NCBI GenBank assembly: GCA_030068145.1
Contig: JAPJBO010000475.1
Coordinates: forward strand, 62,001 to 126,000
DNA: 64,000 nucleotides
From: Diplonema papillatum
Taxonomy: Eukaryota > Euglenozoa > Diplonemea > Diplonemida > Diplonemidae
Direction of reading: 5' to 3'
This document shows, one piece after another, positions 10,761 to 22,384 of this stretch; within the stretch, counting starts at the first letter, position 1, and the number at the start of each line of letters is the position of its first letter. The notes beneath the pieces were generated by a model that was not told the origin of the DNA, made no database searches, and was given only the letters and a program-made list of their open reading frames with translations. The translations under genes and the position numbers were made by a program.

Positions 10761-11666
10761 GCTACTCTTTTGTTTTCGTTCTTTAGCGTGAATTTCGCTG
10801 AGTGAGAGGTTTTCAAACAAAAGGTGCTCTTTTCAAGAGTTCGGGGAGTTCTGTACCTGTTGATGCCGCGCATGCCGAGAACGCGGAGCTGAAGAGGCGA
10901 AAGCAAGACACGGCACGCGTCATGCTTTGGCGCGAAGACGCCGGCGATGCAGTTTATCGCCACAGATTATTGCATTCTAATATAACCTAACCCAAACAAT
11001 AACGTCGGATCGCCCGTTACAAGTTGTCAACAGAGTTTGGCGAACGAAGAGGCAACAGGAGAACATACAGGCCGAGGTCAATTCGGCGAAGGATAGGAAC
11101 GGACTAGAACGATAGTACTATGAGTTGACGCCCTCTATAGAGAAATCCCCTTCGAGGGGCACTTCCGCGCCAGACTTTTTTCGAGCATTCTTTCCGAGAC
11201 AGGCTCTCTGTAACTCAAGGATTCGTGGTGGATAGATCTCGCGCAATTCACAAGACAACGACCGACTTTACATCTGCATACACTTTTCTGTTCGGTGGCA
11301 ACCGGGGAATCTTTTCACAAAGCTGGCTGCTTGGTGGAGGCATATCGTATTTGTCGCCCTTGAGTTCGACTCTTGGCTGGGGATCAGTTGATTGAGTCAA
11401 TTGCGTGGCAAGAGTGCGGTGGAGCGGCAGTCTTCAGTCGATGAGAGCGATCGATTCGTGGCCGAGAAACAGAAAATACGTCTCCCGTCGGCATGGAGAG
11501 CCGGGAGCACGTGACTTGAACTTTGAGTTGGTTGCTTAGTTTGGTTCTCTGGCCGGCGTCCTGTGATTTGCCAACCTCAGGGAAGCAGTGGCTGCGCTCT
11601 CAAGATTCACCTGCACTCGTAGAGTGCAGTATTTGAGTCGGCATCAAAGCCCCCTCCGCCTGTTCT
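10761..11666. other. Intergenic; shared 5' and 3' flank of two minus-strand genes
   Basis: About 900 bp between the ATG of the peroxidase-PA14-G8 gene and the stop of the coiled-coil gene. I see no ORF with recognisable features. It should hold the peroxidase gene promoter, but I cannot point to a specific motif. Confidence 0.5.
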
Positions 11667-12797
11667 CTAGTGGTCAGCGGCTTTGACTGCAGCTGCACCA
11701 CTTCCAGCAGCCCACTTTGGCAGGTCGGGTGGTGCGGATTGAGGACGGTTGCGAGCGGCACCCAGACGCGAGAAAGAAGATGTCGAAGCCATGTCGCTGT
11801 AAGGAGGCCTTGGCGAGCCGAGCGAGCTGGCGATCTGTCGTGGACTTGTGCACGAGTGCGGGCGTTCCGCGAGCTTCGTCTGCCGCAACAGGAGCTCGTG
11901 TTCGCGCTGCACATTGTGCTGCTGTCGGAGGGCGATCGCTACTGCGTCTCGTCGGTTTCCGGTTGTTTCAGACAGGGTTATCGTCTCCTTCTTCCGCTTC
12001 TCGCGCTCTTTGAACAAGTAGTCGTCCCTCGCCTCTTCGCACCGCTGCCTCCTCCTCTTCACCTCCGCCTGCTCTTCGCGGATGTCGGCGATGAGACGAT
12101 CGCGGTTCTCGGCGAGCCTCCCCTGGCGGATCACCTCCTTTTTCTTCTGCTCTTCCTTCGCGCTATTCGCGATCTCGATCTTCCGCTGGACGAGGTTCTT
12201 CACCGCCTCTTCCTTCAGCCGCAGGCTGATCCGGGCCCTTTCGCGTAGAGCGTACACTTCCTCGACGCGCAGCAGGTGCATGTTCTGCCTCTCCCTCTCC
12301 ATCAGGTCCCGCTCCTTTTGTATCTTCGCGCGCAGCGCCTGCGCATTCTCCTCGCGCTTCAAGGAGACCTCCTCCTTTGCGCGAATCCGTTTCGACTTGC
12401 TTGTCTCCTTCGCGTCCCTGATGTTGGTCTGCCACTCTGCGCGTCGTGAGGCGACATCATTCGCAGCTTCCTTCTCCTGTTGCTTTCTCGATTGGATGGT
12501 GCGCAGCACTGCTATCTCCCTCAAGCGTTGAGCCTCCTCCTTCTCTTCCCGCCTCCGCTTCGACTCCGTTGCCCATTGCGCAGTCTGGCGTTCTCTCTCG
12601 CCCGCATCGCGCTTGGCTTGGTCTGCCTTCTTCTGCCGCCATTCCCTTCTCAACTGCCGCTGGTACTCCTCGATGGCGGCGTCACTTTCTTGCCCCAGTC
12701 CGGTCGTGCCTTTTCCCAAAGGCGACATCCACGTGCTCAAGTCGTCTTCCGCGTCCGAATTCCACCCGTTCCAGCCACCCTCATCGGATTGCTTCAT
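11667..12797 (-). CDS. Long coiled-coil protein with Ser/Pro-rich C-terminus, function unknown
   Basis: 376 residues from the first in-frame ATG (12797). The frame is open 11 codons further upstream without an ATG, so an upstream exon is possible. Residues ~45-300 are very rich in Arg, Glu, Lys and Gln with heptad-like spacing, typical of a long coiled coil. The last 75 residues are Ser/Pro-rich and include RPQSAPP, a short motif often seen in protist cytoskeletal and ciliary proteins. There is no signal peptide or membrane segment. A structural role in the cytoskeleton or flagellum is a reasonable guess, but the sequence alone does not show it. Codon use across the coiled coil is even, and the opposite-strand ORFs here are shadows. 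Confidence 0.75.
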   Translation of the reverse strand: MKQSDEGGWNGWNSDAEDDLSTWMSPLGKGTTGLGQESDAAIEEYQRQLRREWRQKKADQAKRDAGERERQTAQWATESKRRREEKEEAQRLREIAVLRTIQSRKQQEKEAANDVASRRAEWQTNIRDAKETSKSKRIRAKEEVSLKREENAQALRAKIQKERDLMERERQNMHLLRVEEVYALRERARISLRLKEEAVKNLVQRKIEIANSAKEEQKKKEVIRQGRLAENRDRLIADIREEQAEVKRRRQRCEEARDDYLFKEREKRKKETITLSETTGNRRDAVAIALRQQHNVQREHELLLRQTKLAERPHSCTSPRQIASSLGSPRPPYSDMASTSSFSRLGAARNRPQSAPPDLPKWAAGSGAAAVKAADH

Positions 12798-14201
12798 CGC
12801 CGACGACGCACGAGCGAAAGGCTCGTCCAACAGGGAAATTGGGGCCGGTCACAGGACCATCAGCAACAAGCGGTGCAGCTGTCTTCACTTCTTACGGCTC
12901 AAGTGCTCAAGAAGACCATGCGGGAACATCTAACGAGACCCTCCCGCCCCCGATTCGTTGCCCTTTTCTGGCTGGATTTTTTTTCGTATCCCGTCCTCAA
13001 CGCCACCTGCTGCGACGTGTAGTTCTTCCCGGAAGCGCACTGCGCCAGTGGTTTCAGAGTTAAAATTCGCTTGAAATTCCGGGGGTTTAGGGTCTCCGTG
13101 TGACCGTTGATGAATGGGTTCTCCTAGAGCAAGAAAGAGCTATGTGGTTACGGGTTGTATATTTGGTGCACGCTTTCGTTATGGGTTACGGCTAGCCATG
13201 TCCGGGACTGTTTGTGACCGACACCGAGTACATTCCTTCGTGGAGTGTAGTCTTGGGCCCCCCACGTTCTACAAGTTTCATCATAGAAACCCCCCAAACA
13301 GACGCGTTCAGGATGATCGTCTCCCCGCTGCCGTTTACCGTTTTTCCATTTTCAGGTTCGGACCAACACGTTAGTTTCGGTTCATTGCAAGGTAACCCGC
13401 AAGATTGTCAGCACTAAAAAAAAGGGGTAGACGAGAATCAGAACGCCTCCACGAAAGAACAGACGAAGAAGAGTCAATCCAGCGGAGACAAGCGGCGGGC
13501 ATGCAATCGGAAGTAGCTCGAATCGGTTGCCGCCCCTCCCCCAGGGGGCGTGCAACCCCTCGCTGCCGCGGCACAAGACCGCGTTCGCACAAAAACCCTC
13601 TCTTTTGAGTAAACTCCGCTTCCCTCCCCTTCATAAAACGAGAGGACAGTTGTAGAATAACAAGGTGGGGGCGAGCACGTACGCAATTGGCAAAGATTTT
13701 CTTCTCTTGTCCTTTTTGTCCGAAAAAAAATACGAGGGGAAAAAATAGCGCATCCTCAATTTTGTTGGGGTATTCTCATATTGGCTCTCACCTTTCAATA
13801 CTTTGTGCTTGCAAAACAGGTGTAAGCAGGGGAGGGGGAAGGAAAAGGAAAAGTTTCTCGAGCAAGAACAGCTCGAGACGAACTCAATCTCAACCCAGCT
13901 GCGCGACGAGAACGCTCTTATTTATGTTCTGTTGTAACGACACACGGGCGTTTGGATCGTTGGATACTTTTATTCAAAGAAGCTGGTGACAACAGAGCAA
14001 CTGAACGCCTTCGCTCGTCCCGCAGCCTTTATAGAAGAAAATAAAAGGATGCGGTGGGTGGGAACAGGTCCCAAGACTGCGTGTTCGGCGAGATGGCACG
14101 GTACAAGGATCGCAACTCGGCCGCGGTTCTTTTGAGGAACGGAAAAGAGACTTCGGAGACGGTATCCAAGGGGGGTCGGGGCGGGCCGACGGAAGCCGCG
14201 C
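12798..14201. other. Intergenic stretch with one dispersed-repeat copy, no gene recognised
   Basis: No convincing gene. The segment 13056-13121 is about 66 bp nearly identical to 29019-29080 (AGAGTTAAA, then TTCGCTTGAAATTCCGG and GGGTCTCCGTGTGACCGTT), so it is a dispersed repeat fragment. Confidence 0.5.
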
Positions 14202-14483
14202 TTATTCCTTGGTGAAGGCGTCCTTGCGGATCATCCACTGCTTGTCCGCGGGGTCCTGCTTCATGGTGAACGTTCCCTTGAACTTCGGGCCTCCGCCGGC
14301 GATGTTTCCGGCGACGTCGAGCTTCCACAGGTCGCTTCCGGGCTCCTGCGTGGCGCTGATGTTGTCGTACCCGATATGCTTCTTGTCGGAGATTTGGTAG
14401 CCGCCGAGTTCCTGCTTGCAGTACTTGCACAACCAGTTGTCGAGCGCGTTGGTCATTTCCTCCTGGCGTTGTGCTTGCGTCAT
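14202..14483 (-). CDS. Small conserved protein of unknown function, copy 1 of a duplicated pair
   Basis: 93 residues from the ATG at 14483, the start that aligns with the paralogue at 17322; an in-frame ATG at 14546 would add a Lys/Gln-rich 21-residue extension. The protein has one CKYCKQEL motif (a CxxC pair), followed by a conserved stretch containing KKHIGYDNISATQ and GGGPKFKGTFTMKQD. It matches the copy at 17.0-17.3 kb almost residue for residue, while the flanks on both sides differ. This pattern shows that the coding sequence is under selection, so the gene is real. A single CxxC pair is too little to claim a zinc site. I do not recognise the family. Confidence 0.78.
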   Translation of the reverse strand: MTQAQRQEEMTNALDNWLCKYCKQELGGYQISDKKHIGYDNISATQEPGSDLWKLDVAGNIAGGGPKFKGTFTMKQDPADKQWMIRKDAFTKE

Positions 14484-17046
14484 TTTCGCTTGGAGTTTTG
14501 GTTTCTTTTTTTGTTGAGTCAGAGAGGCCTGCGGGCTTGGTTTCATTGCAATTTCTTTTTCGAGACTGGAGGTCCTATGAACATGCAATGTGAACAGCCT
14601 CTATTCGAGCCAACCCCACTTTTCTCCAGTAAAAAAAGTGTATTGTTTTTGGACTGGATTATAGTGCGGAGCTAGGTTTTTCCTCCCCTTTACCACCCTG
14701 GCCGAACTTCGCTTCGTGCCCGAACTTTTTTGTAGTACCAGCGCAGCCTGAGCGCTTAGCACCAGAACTTAGCAACGCCCGAACTTAGCATCACTCGAAC
14801 TTAGCTTCACCAGAACTTAGCATTGCCCGAACTTAGCTTCGCCCGAACTTTACTGTTCCCCGAACTTTAACTGCTGCCTCCAGTCTCCACGCGCCGGCCT
14901 TAGCCGAGCGCACGTACTTGCGACTGCGGCTCAGGATCGACTAGGGTGAGGCATTTGTCCTCTCAAGTCGAGACCCAGCCCTTTTTCAAATATAATCAAA
15001 CAGTTCCCAAATGCCGCCGCACAACTTGACGTGCACTCTGAATCGAACCATGCCTTTGAATGTGTGAACCGTCCGCGACTCACCGTCAGTCGCATCCATT
15101 CAAGATCCATTATCGCGCGCTGGCTTGTTCATAAATTACAAAGCTATCCAAACGACTTTGATGGGCAGTCAACGGCTTACCGGATTTGCGAGGCAACGGT
15201 CTTGACGCAGGGCGTCATCGTGCGGCGCCACCCAACGGCAAACACTGTGGATCAACTGCAAAGCAAAGAAGGCACACGTCGAAACGTTCGGGCAAACAGG
15301 GGCACTGCAAGCGCATCGCCCGAATGGCACGCGGGGTGGGGGAAGAAACAGAGCAGCTCACAGACAAAAGTGGAAAACAAAAGAGACGGGGGTTTGCACA
15401 CAGCAATGGAAAGCTTAGTCGGGCGAGGGGGTGTTGTGGGTGGGTTGGGGTGCGCTTTTGGGAAAAGATGCCGTACTAAGCCGGTCCAAGCCCTCCTGAT
15501 ACACCGTGACAGACTGATGAAATACAGCTCCAGGGAATAGGGATGGACCTGATAGACCGCGGTGCACCGTGGTTCACCATGGGATAGGCGGCAGGCAATT
15601 CGATGAAGTTCCAGGAGGTAGGGATGGACCGGCTTAGTCATGTGAAGGCGGATACAACGCGACCGAGTGGCGGTCGCCTCTCGGTCACTCGCGGAACAGC
15701 CAAGCCAAAACAGGGGGCCGTCGCCGCACGGGCCACCATTCGGCCTCGTCGCAGTGTGACTCCCAAGCCGGGAACCGAGAATGAGTGGAGTTGCGGACAG
15801 CGATATGGTCGGCGGCCCCGGCCCATTTAGCGAAAGGCCAGCACGGGTGCCCCCCCCCCCCCGCCTCTCCCCTTCCTCCGCCCCCGTTGGCCTGGCCAAC
15901 GAGTCCCGGGGGGAAAAACTTAGTTTAATGTTTAGGCAGGGGGGGGAGGAAATGTCTTAGTTAGGGGAGGGTTGCAAGAACGGATGTGGGCGCTCAGCAC
16001 CCCGCACTGGTCCCACTCTGCGCCGTGTTTTGAACAGCGTGCATTCCCACCACCACCGGGAATGGAACACGGGGTATTCGAGAACCCTCCGAAGGGGTCT
16101 CCATTGCGCAGGGAAAAGAAGGACGACCGTGAGCTGGAGAGGTCGCAAAAAATGGAGAAGCCCAGGGCAAAGCCGAAGCTGTTAGGTTGGGGGTGGGGGG
16201 GGTGGTTCGGGTGTGGGTACGGGGACGGGCAAGTGTGTACAACGAGCGCCGACGACCATCTGAGACCGCTGGCTGTCTGCGAAAAGGGCAATAACTGAAA
16301 CCAGGAAACGAAAGTAGGGTGGGGGGGGCCTGGGCGGGGGGGTCGTTGTAGGGGGGGGGGGGGGGGGGGGCGGAGGCCGGAGTGCGACACCAGACGAGGG
16401 CGGTTGTTTTCTGCGCCACTCTGACGTGGCGCGGCCGGTTTCTTGTTTACGCCAGCCCCACCCAAGTCAGACTGTGCAAAAGAGCGGAATACTGCGGAAT
16501 AGTTTGCATCTCTCGCCACGGACCGTGGCATTCGCCTCAGCCTGGTCCATTCTGCAGCTGGATTACCAGGGTGGGCTTTCGTTGGTTACGCCTCGCAGCT
16601 GCGCAGCTACTGACTTCGCAGCGGTGAAGATACCCCATTTTCACGATGGGCCGGCTTAGTTCGTTCCTCCTCCCTCCGTATGTCGCTCCCGTCTCCTCCG
16701 ATGCTGAAAACGTTGGCGCCTTTCAACTAATTCGCGCGCGGCACCAGCAGACGAGCCAGCAGCACGGCAGGTGGCCTTCTGGGTGGGCACGATGTTCTCG
16801 AGGCCGGGTTGAGACGTTTTCTTCTGTCCCAATCGAACTTCGGCACGCCGGCGGGTGCATCTTCCGCCCGCGCGGTGCGACGAGCAGAAGGTGGGAGGTT
16901 GATCTGCCGCAGCCTCGGGCGAAATGCTGGTGCCGAAACTCGTTGTGTCGCGTGCTTCGCACTCTCCCGCCTTTTCACATTTTGTTTAAAAAAAAGTCGC
17001 CTATGGCACACAAAGCGAAAGGAACAAAATTACAAGAAACGGCCTC
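14484..17046. other. Intergenic; poly-C/poly-G rich, dispersed-repeat fragments
   Basis: No gene recognised. Notable features are a chain of related short repeats near 14710-14880 (variants of CGAACTTAGC), C13-type and G20-type homopolymer tracts near 15850 and 16350, and a fragment at 15909-15940 (AAACTTAGTTTAATG...) that also appears at 56222-56246. The segment 15965-16050 is related to segments near 23.1 kb and 24.0 kb. Confidence 0.5.
14710..14880. repeat. Degenerate tandem repeat of a CCGAACTTAGC-type unit
   Basis: Roughly eight copies of a 15-19 bp unit (CCCGAACTTAGC, CCAGAACTTAGC, TCGAACTTAGC and similar) follow each other. It is non-coding and degenerate. Confidence 0.7.
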
Positions 17047-17322
17047 CTATTGCTTCGTGAAGGCGTCCTTGCGGACCATCCACTGCTTGTCCGCCTGGTC
17101 CTGCTTCATGGTGAACGTTCCCTTGAACTTCGGGCCTCCGCCGGCGATGTTGCCGGAAACGTCGAGCTTCCACAGGTCGCTGCCGGGGTCCTGCGTGGCG
17201 CTGATGTTGTCGTACCCGATATGCTTTTTGTCGGTGATCTGGTAGCCGAGCTCCTGCTTGCAGTACTTGCACAACCAGTTGTCGAGCGTGTTGGTCATCT
17301 CCTCCTGTCGCTGGGCAGCCAT
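17047..17322 (-). CDS. Small conserved protein of unknown function, copy 2 of a duplicated pair
   Basis: 91 residues from the ATG at 17322 to a TAG at 17047. It is the paralogue of the gene at 14202-14483. The differences are mostly conservative (for example TNTLDNW versus TNALDNW, and one Gly fewer after KQEL). The CKYC motif is kept. Both copies lie on the minus strand about 2.8 kb apart, and the DNA between and around them is not alike, so the duplication is old or its flanks were replaced. A T-rich tract lies just upstream of the start. I do not recognise the family. Confidence 0.78.
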   Translation of the reverse strand: MAAQRQEEMTNTLDNWLCKYCKQELGYQITDKKHIGYDNISATQDPGSDLWKLDVSGNIAGGGPKFKGTFTMKQDQADKQWMVRKDAFTKQ

Positions 17323-17924
17323 CTTGTCTTTCTCCTTTTTTATTTTCTTCTGTTTAGTTCCGAATTTTGTTTAGATTTGGCAAGAAAGACTCATGAACAT
17401 CTGGGCGATGAAGACATGCACACAGAACCACGACAGCAACCGCGGCTATTTCTTGGAGCTTCCCTAGGCGGGACTGAAGGTGCGCAGGGCGGCGCGTCTA
17501 GAACAACGAACACGCACCAGCTCATGCGAGAGCCATGTGGTACTCGTGAGATTCCCGTTCTCGGGCTGCTCCGGGTACACGGGCGATAATCTCCGTCGAC
17601 CCTCAGTTCTTCGCGCCAGAAGAACTGGTTACAACAGCGCTGAGCCAGCCACGCCGTTTGACTAGCACGTGGTCTGACGCGTTTGAAGAAGTGTGAAAAC
17701 GGGTGTTTGCCTAGAGGCTTTTCGTGTTATTCGGCAGATGCTTTTGAGCTATCTTTGTGTCTGTGCTTTCAGTCGTCTTCTTAACCATGGTTAAGTGCGC
17801 AAATGGTGTCAGCCTGAAGAAAGCAAAAAGCAGAGGGCGTGAACGGTTAGCCTTGAATGCGGACGCGGGCGTGTCTCGGATGATATCGTTTGGTTCCCCT
17901 TCATTTTTTTCTTTCACACACACG

Positions 17925-17926
<2 letters not shown>
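17323..17926. other. Intergenic, no gene recognised
   Basis: About 600 bp upstream of the small-protein gene. Only short featureless frames are present. Confidence 0.4.

Positions 17927-17993
<67 letters not shown>
17927..17993. repeat. (CT)n microsatellite
   Basis: A nearly pure CT dinucleotide tract of about 67 bp with one CTTT interruption near 17981. It creates artificial Leu-Ser and Arg-Glu frames. Confidence 0.95.
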
Positions 17994-18070
17994 ATTCTTT
18001 CTTCTAATGCTTAGTACACGGCTGCTGTGCTCAAATACTCGGGCGCTGCGGGACTCGTGGTTATCTGGCT

Positions 18071-18296
18071 GAAATACTCGAGGGACTGCCTTGTGCTCAT
18101 TTCGAAGGAGGCTAGAGGGGGAGAAAACAATACAACTACAAAGTGGGTCTTTTTTGTTGAACGCTTACGCCCGCCACTAAACCCAGATTTACCTGTGTTT
18201 CGTGTGGGCTACAGCACATTTACCTCCTTTGATCTATCGCAACTGGCAGTCTCCTCAAGCATTTCCTACAAAGCAGGTGCTTATACAAAAAACAAA
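18071..18296. repeat. Dispersed ~225-bp repeat (single copy; related to 22385-22750)
   Basis: This segment matches 22525-22745 closely over its whole length. Shared landmarks are GAAATACTCGAGGG, GAAGGAGGCTAGAGGGGGAG, ACGCCCGCCACTAAACCCAG and GGGCTACAGCACATTTACC. There is no ORF in it that I trust. No clear terminal inverted repeats or target-site duplication are visible, so the class is unknown. Confidence 0.8.
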
Positions 18297-19586
18297 CAGC
18301 GCAGGACTCGCGCGCTAGCGCGAACCGACAAGACAGGCAGATCGATGAGTTGGCGATGTCATCAAATTGCCCTCGGTTGGCCCAGCGCGTGTTTTGGGAT
18401 GGCCCAGCCCCACGCTCTAGCGACTGTGCGGCACCATGCATCTTGCCGCTGCAGCCGAATTGTTCTCGCGCATTCCTTTCCAGGAGCTTCGGGCCTCTCT
18501 CCGGAAGCTGGGACCAGCTTCAGACAGGGGCGAAACACTCAACCGGTTCGTCCCGGAGGGTCGGAAGCGGGAACGGAAGCTCGACTGTTGAGATGCAGAG
18601 AACACGACCGCGGCCAGCTGCGTTGGCCACCTTTTTTTAAAAACTCCGGGATCAAAAAATCTCCTGGAATCTCCGCAGGTCGTGGAAAAACAACGTTTTC
18701 TAGTGCACATTGCGCGCCCGAGTACATTTTGCTTTGAGTTCCCCTCTCAGGGTGCATGGCTGGCATGGAACACGAGCAACGGAGCTGTTTTGTTTTGAAG
18801 TGCCACCAACTAAAGCATTTGCGGGTCGTCCGCTGAGCCGGCGGACGGTCTTGGTAACAGAGGAGGTACAGATGGTGACGCCACCTTCCCTCTTGCGACG
18901 AGATCGTTTGCACGACTATTGCTCAGTGTTGAACACAACACCGAAAATCAACTTGACGCACAGTTGTCGGCCTTCGGACCAGCTCGTATCAGCCGGTAGT
19001 TGACACGGGCTGTCCTTCGTGTTTGTTGGCCTTGTACTTCCGACGATCCCGTGCGGGCACTTTGCTTTTTGTTGCTTTACTCCTTTAGTCTTCAAGGTGA
19101 AAGACTCGACACACTCCCATACCTTACTTTTTGACAAAGGGATTCTTTATGGTCTGAGGATTCTGTGCTTAAAAGAGTCTTGCCAGGCCTTTGGACCAGT
19201 GGGGGTTGCGTATTGATTTCAACATGCGGTGACCGGAGTAAAGCACTGCGGCTGGTGCGGCGAGACACGTTTGTCTGCGACCGGACCTTGCAGTCCACCC
19301 CTGTCGACCAGACGCTGACAGTTTTAGGCTCGTTGTCGCCTGACCTCATACAGCGATCAGGTCCACCGGTGTGTTGATTAACACTGAAGGTCGATGCAGG
19401 TGCAGGAGACAGGTGGACGGCTCTGCATTTGGCGGCACGGCACGCGTGCAGGGCTCTGACCGTTCCGTGCCGCTGTCCTCTTTCTCCATCTTCTTTTACG
19501 CCGCTCCCCTTCGAGTGAAGGTGATGAGCGGGGAAAAGAACAGAGGGAAATGACAAAAAAAATGCTGACAAAAAGGAGAGAGAGAG

Positions 19587-21227
19587 CACGGTGCACTAGT
19601 AAAAGTGAAAAAGGTGTTTTGACTAGCCATTTTACTAGTGAAAAAGCATGACTAGTGCACTAGTAAAAATGACTAGTGCACTAGTAAAAACACTAGTAAA
19701 AATGACTAGTGCACTAGTAAAAATGACTAGTGCACTAGTCAAAATGACTAGTGTCCTAGTAGAAATCCACCTGTTCCGAACCGAAATCTGGGCTATTTTG
19801 TAGATTTCAGAGGGTCCCACGGCACAACTGTACCCTACCGTTGCGCTTACAACCGTGTTCGGAATAATGTTGGACCGGGAAAAAGTCGAAGTACTTTTCA
19901 AAACCCCCAAAAGTCCAAAAAAGTTCCGGTTCAAATATTTTACAGTAGGGTTCACGCCCACAAGGAAGTTTAGAATCCAAGAATACGATAAGATATGATA
20001 CATGTGGTGTCTACAGTCATTGAGTTCTAGAAAGTGCAAGTGCCATGAAGGCAAGCAGCACCACAGCTGAGGACGGGGAGTTTCTGGGAACTTGTTGCCT
20101 ACTGGGAGCGTTATACAGCTTGCCTGCCTCATGCTCTTCCACACTTACTACTAGTAGCTCTCAATGCCCGATAGACAGTGCGTTGTGAATCCAAGCTAAT
20201 CCGAGGCGGTGATTTTTATTGTCGTTGTGAACAACCGAAGATGCGAAAGAAGCTGCTTTCACAAATAGTACACCGGCTACGCGATTCACCTTACTGTGCG
20301 GTAGACCCGACGAGTAGAAACCTGGTGTCCCGCCCGACGAAAGCTTTGAGCAGTTGATCGGTGGGCTCAATGGTCGTTAGCACGTCCCGAAACTACAAAG
20401 AAACGTGACTTCCAGGCATTCGAAATGCCTGGACAAAGCACCACGACGTGTTGACTGGCACGCGCGCGCCACAGGCTACAAGACTGGTTTTCCGCGGCGG
20501 CGTGAAAGAGGAAGCACGCAATGGGAGAGTGCCTCCAACACTAGAAAGCGGAGCACATAGCAGTGAGCAACGACACTATTTGTGGAATGTGCGCAACACA
20601 AAGCCTTGCATGCAAACAGTTCACAGGCGGACAAAGCCAGCACCTGTTGCACATTCATGTTGGGAAGCTCGGCAAGAATCGTGGGTTTTAGGGAACCCAC
20701 TACTGTAAATGCACTGTGTCCGGTGCGATGCCAAGGCGATAGGAGCGCTATGAACGACAAACCGAATCTACGGACCAGAGTTTGAATGTGGTCGGAAGCC
20801 CGCATTATTCCAGTGTCTGAAACCTGTCACGACATGTCTCTGACCTCACCGTGCAGGGATAGCACTGTCGTTTGCACTATGTTTGCTAAGCCATACAAGC
20901 TCAGGGACTTTCCCAAGAAACCAACCAAAACCCTCGCAACTCGGCCTGTCTCGCGAAAACTGGGGTTGCCCAGGTGGTTTGTGGTGTCTGGGCACCGGTG
21001 GTCACGGTAGTGCCGTGGAACCCCTCGAAAACTCTCAAAACACCCGGGACTTGGGTCCAGGTTAGGTGGATTTTGTCTAAATCACTAGTCATTTTTACTA
21101 GTGCACTAGTCATTTTTACTAGTGCACTAGTCATTTTTACTAGTGGCACTAGTCATTTTACCAGTCAAAATTTTGACTAGTAAAACCACTAGTCAAAGTC
21201 AAAAAAGTCCTTGACTAGTGCACCGTG
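19587..21227. mobile_element. 1.64-kb element with long inverted ends made of ACTAGT repeats (non-autonomous DNA transposon, proposed)
   Basis: The left end begins CACGGTGCACTAGT and the right end finishes with its exact reverse complement (ACTAGTGCACCGTG). Inside each end, for about 150-170 bp, the motif ACTAGTGCACTAGT joined by AAAAATG or its complement is repeated several times in opposite orientation at the two ends (19600-19760 and 21083-21215). Inward from these, AAATCCACCT and a CCACGGCAC motif are also inverted (about 19765-19825 and 21012-21070). Arrays of short subterminal motifs are typical of transposase binding regions, for example in CACTA-type elements. The flanks are GA-rich on both sides, so the target duplication cannot be read with certainty; AG/AG is possible. 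No transposase was recognised inside. Confidence 0.65.
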
Positions 21228-22384
21228 AGGGAGAGAGAGAGGGGGGGGGGGGGTGGCAAGTAAAACAGAAAGAGAAAGTGTACACTGTTATGATGTCTTG
21301 GAGAGTTTCTGGTTCGGTTTCGTTCCTTGCTTATGCTTCCCCACCCTTCCCCCCCATTGAGGCGACGCGGCGACCACAAGACCCGGGCCTTGGAGGGGTC
21401 TGGTAGGTAAGCACCCCGGGCAAGCACAAGTGTGCCGGGGATAGCCTGCTGCAGGAGAGCAAGCTTCGCATGACTGGCAGGGCCACGGGCCTACGGGTCA
21501 AGTGGCCGCTGATTTCCCAAAAAAATCAAAGCAGCAAGGCGGTGCACCCCGAGGTGCGAATACGAGCCGCCAGCCAGCCACATGGCGAACATTGTGTTTT
21601 TAGCTCTGACTCAAGCTGAGCACGCTGCGGCTGACTGGTCTTCCCCTGCAGCGAACTTCTCCTCCCCGTTTCCCTTTGTTTCTCCCTCGGGCTCGCGACG
21701 AGGCGGTGTGATTCGGACTTCACTCGTACCGGTTTGATTGGTTGGTGCCACTTAGGACCTTGGTGCGCCTTGGGACTTAAAAAAAAAGCTTCGTTTCAAT
21801 TCTCCGTTCTCACCGCGCCACGGAGGGCTGTAGAGTGGATTCCCTTCAGGACTTGCCATCTCTCGACCAACCCAGCTAGCTTTGGGCTCTGGGGGGGAGC
21901 ATCGGCGCCAGTGGGCACGAGCACGCCAGCGGCCGCTGACATCCGGGTTTGCGGCGCCGGAGAAAGAGGGGCCCCCTGCAACCCAAAACTCGAAACCTAC
22001 TACTCGGGTGGTCCCAAATTGCTCGGGAAATCCCAAATAACTGGTCGGATGCTCGTTTAGGCTGAAATAATGGCTGCAAATAATGGATGCAAAAACAAGG
22101 CAGAATCACCTCCACAAGCCAATTCCCGGTGGCGTAAAGGAACGCGACAGTCGCTGGCTGGACGCGCCGCTTGAAGTGTCCTGATCCGCGCAAGCGCTTT
22201 CATCCCGACGAGCGATTACTTGCGCGGTGCCACCCCCCATCACAGAGCACAGGCCCTTGCTGCGCGGGGGTTTTGCCTCAGCCTTTCCGCGCGCTGATAC
22301 GCCAGCAGCACGCTGATACCCGCAAGCAACCTTGCGGGCTCGCGCAGGAGGCGCTGTCAACCCAATACCGTTCCCTTTCATTTC

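Noticed and set aside
5628..10805. Long plus-strand ORFs of 220-496 codons over the peroxidase-PA14-G8 gene
   Set aside because: They are shadows of the minus-strand gene, whose frame carries complete domains over 1,678 codons. The plus-strand translations have no recognisable domain.
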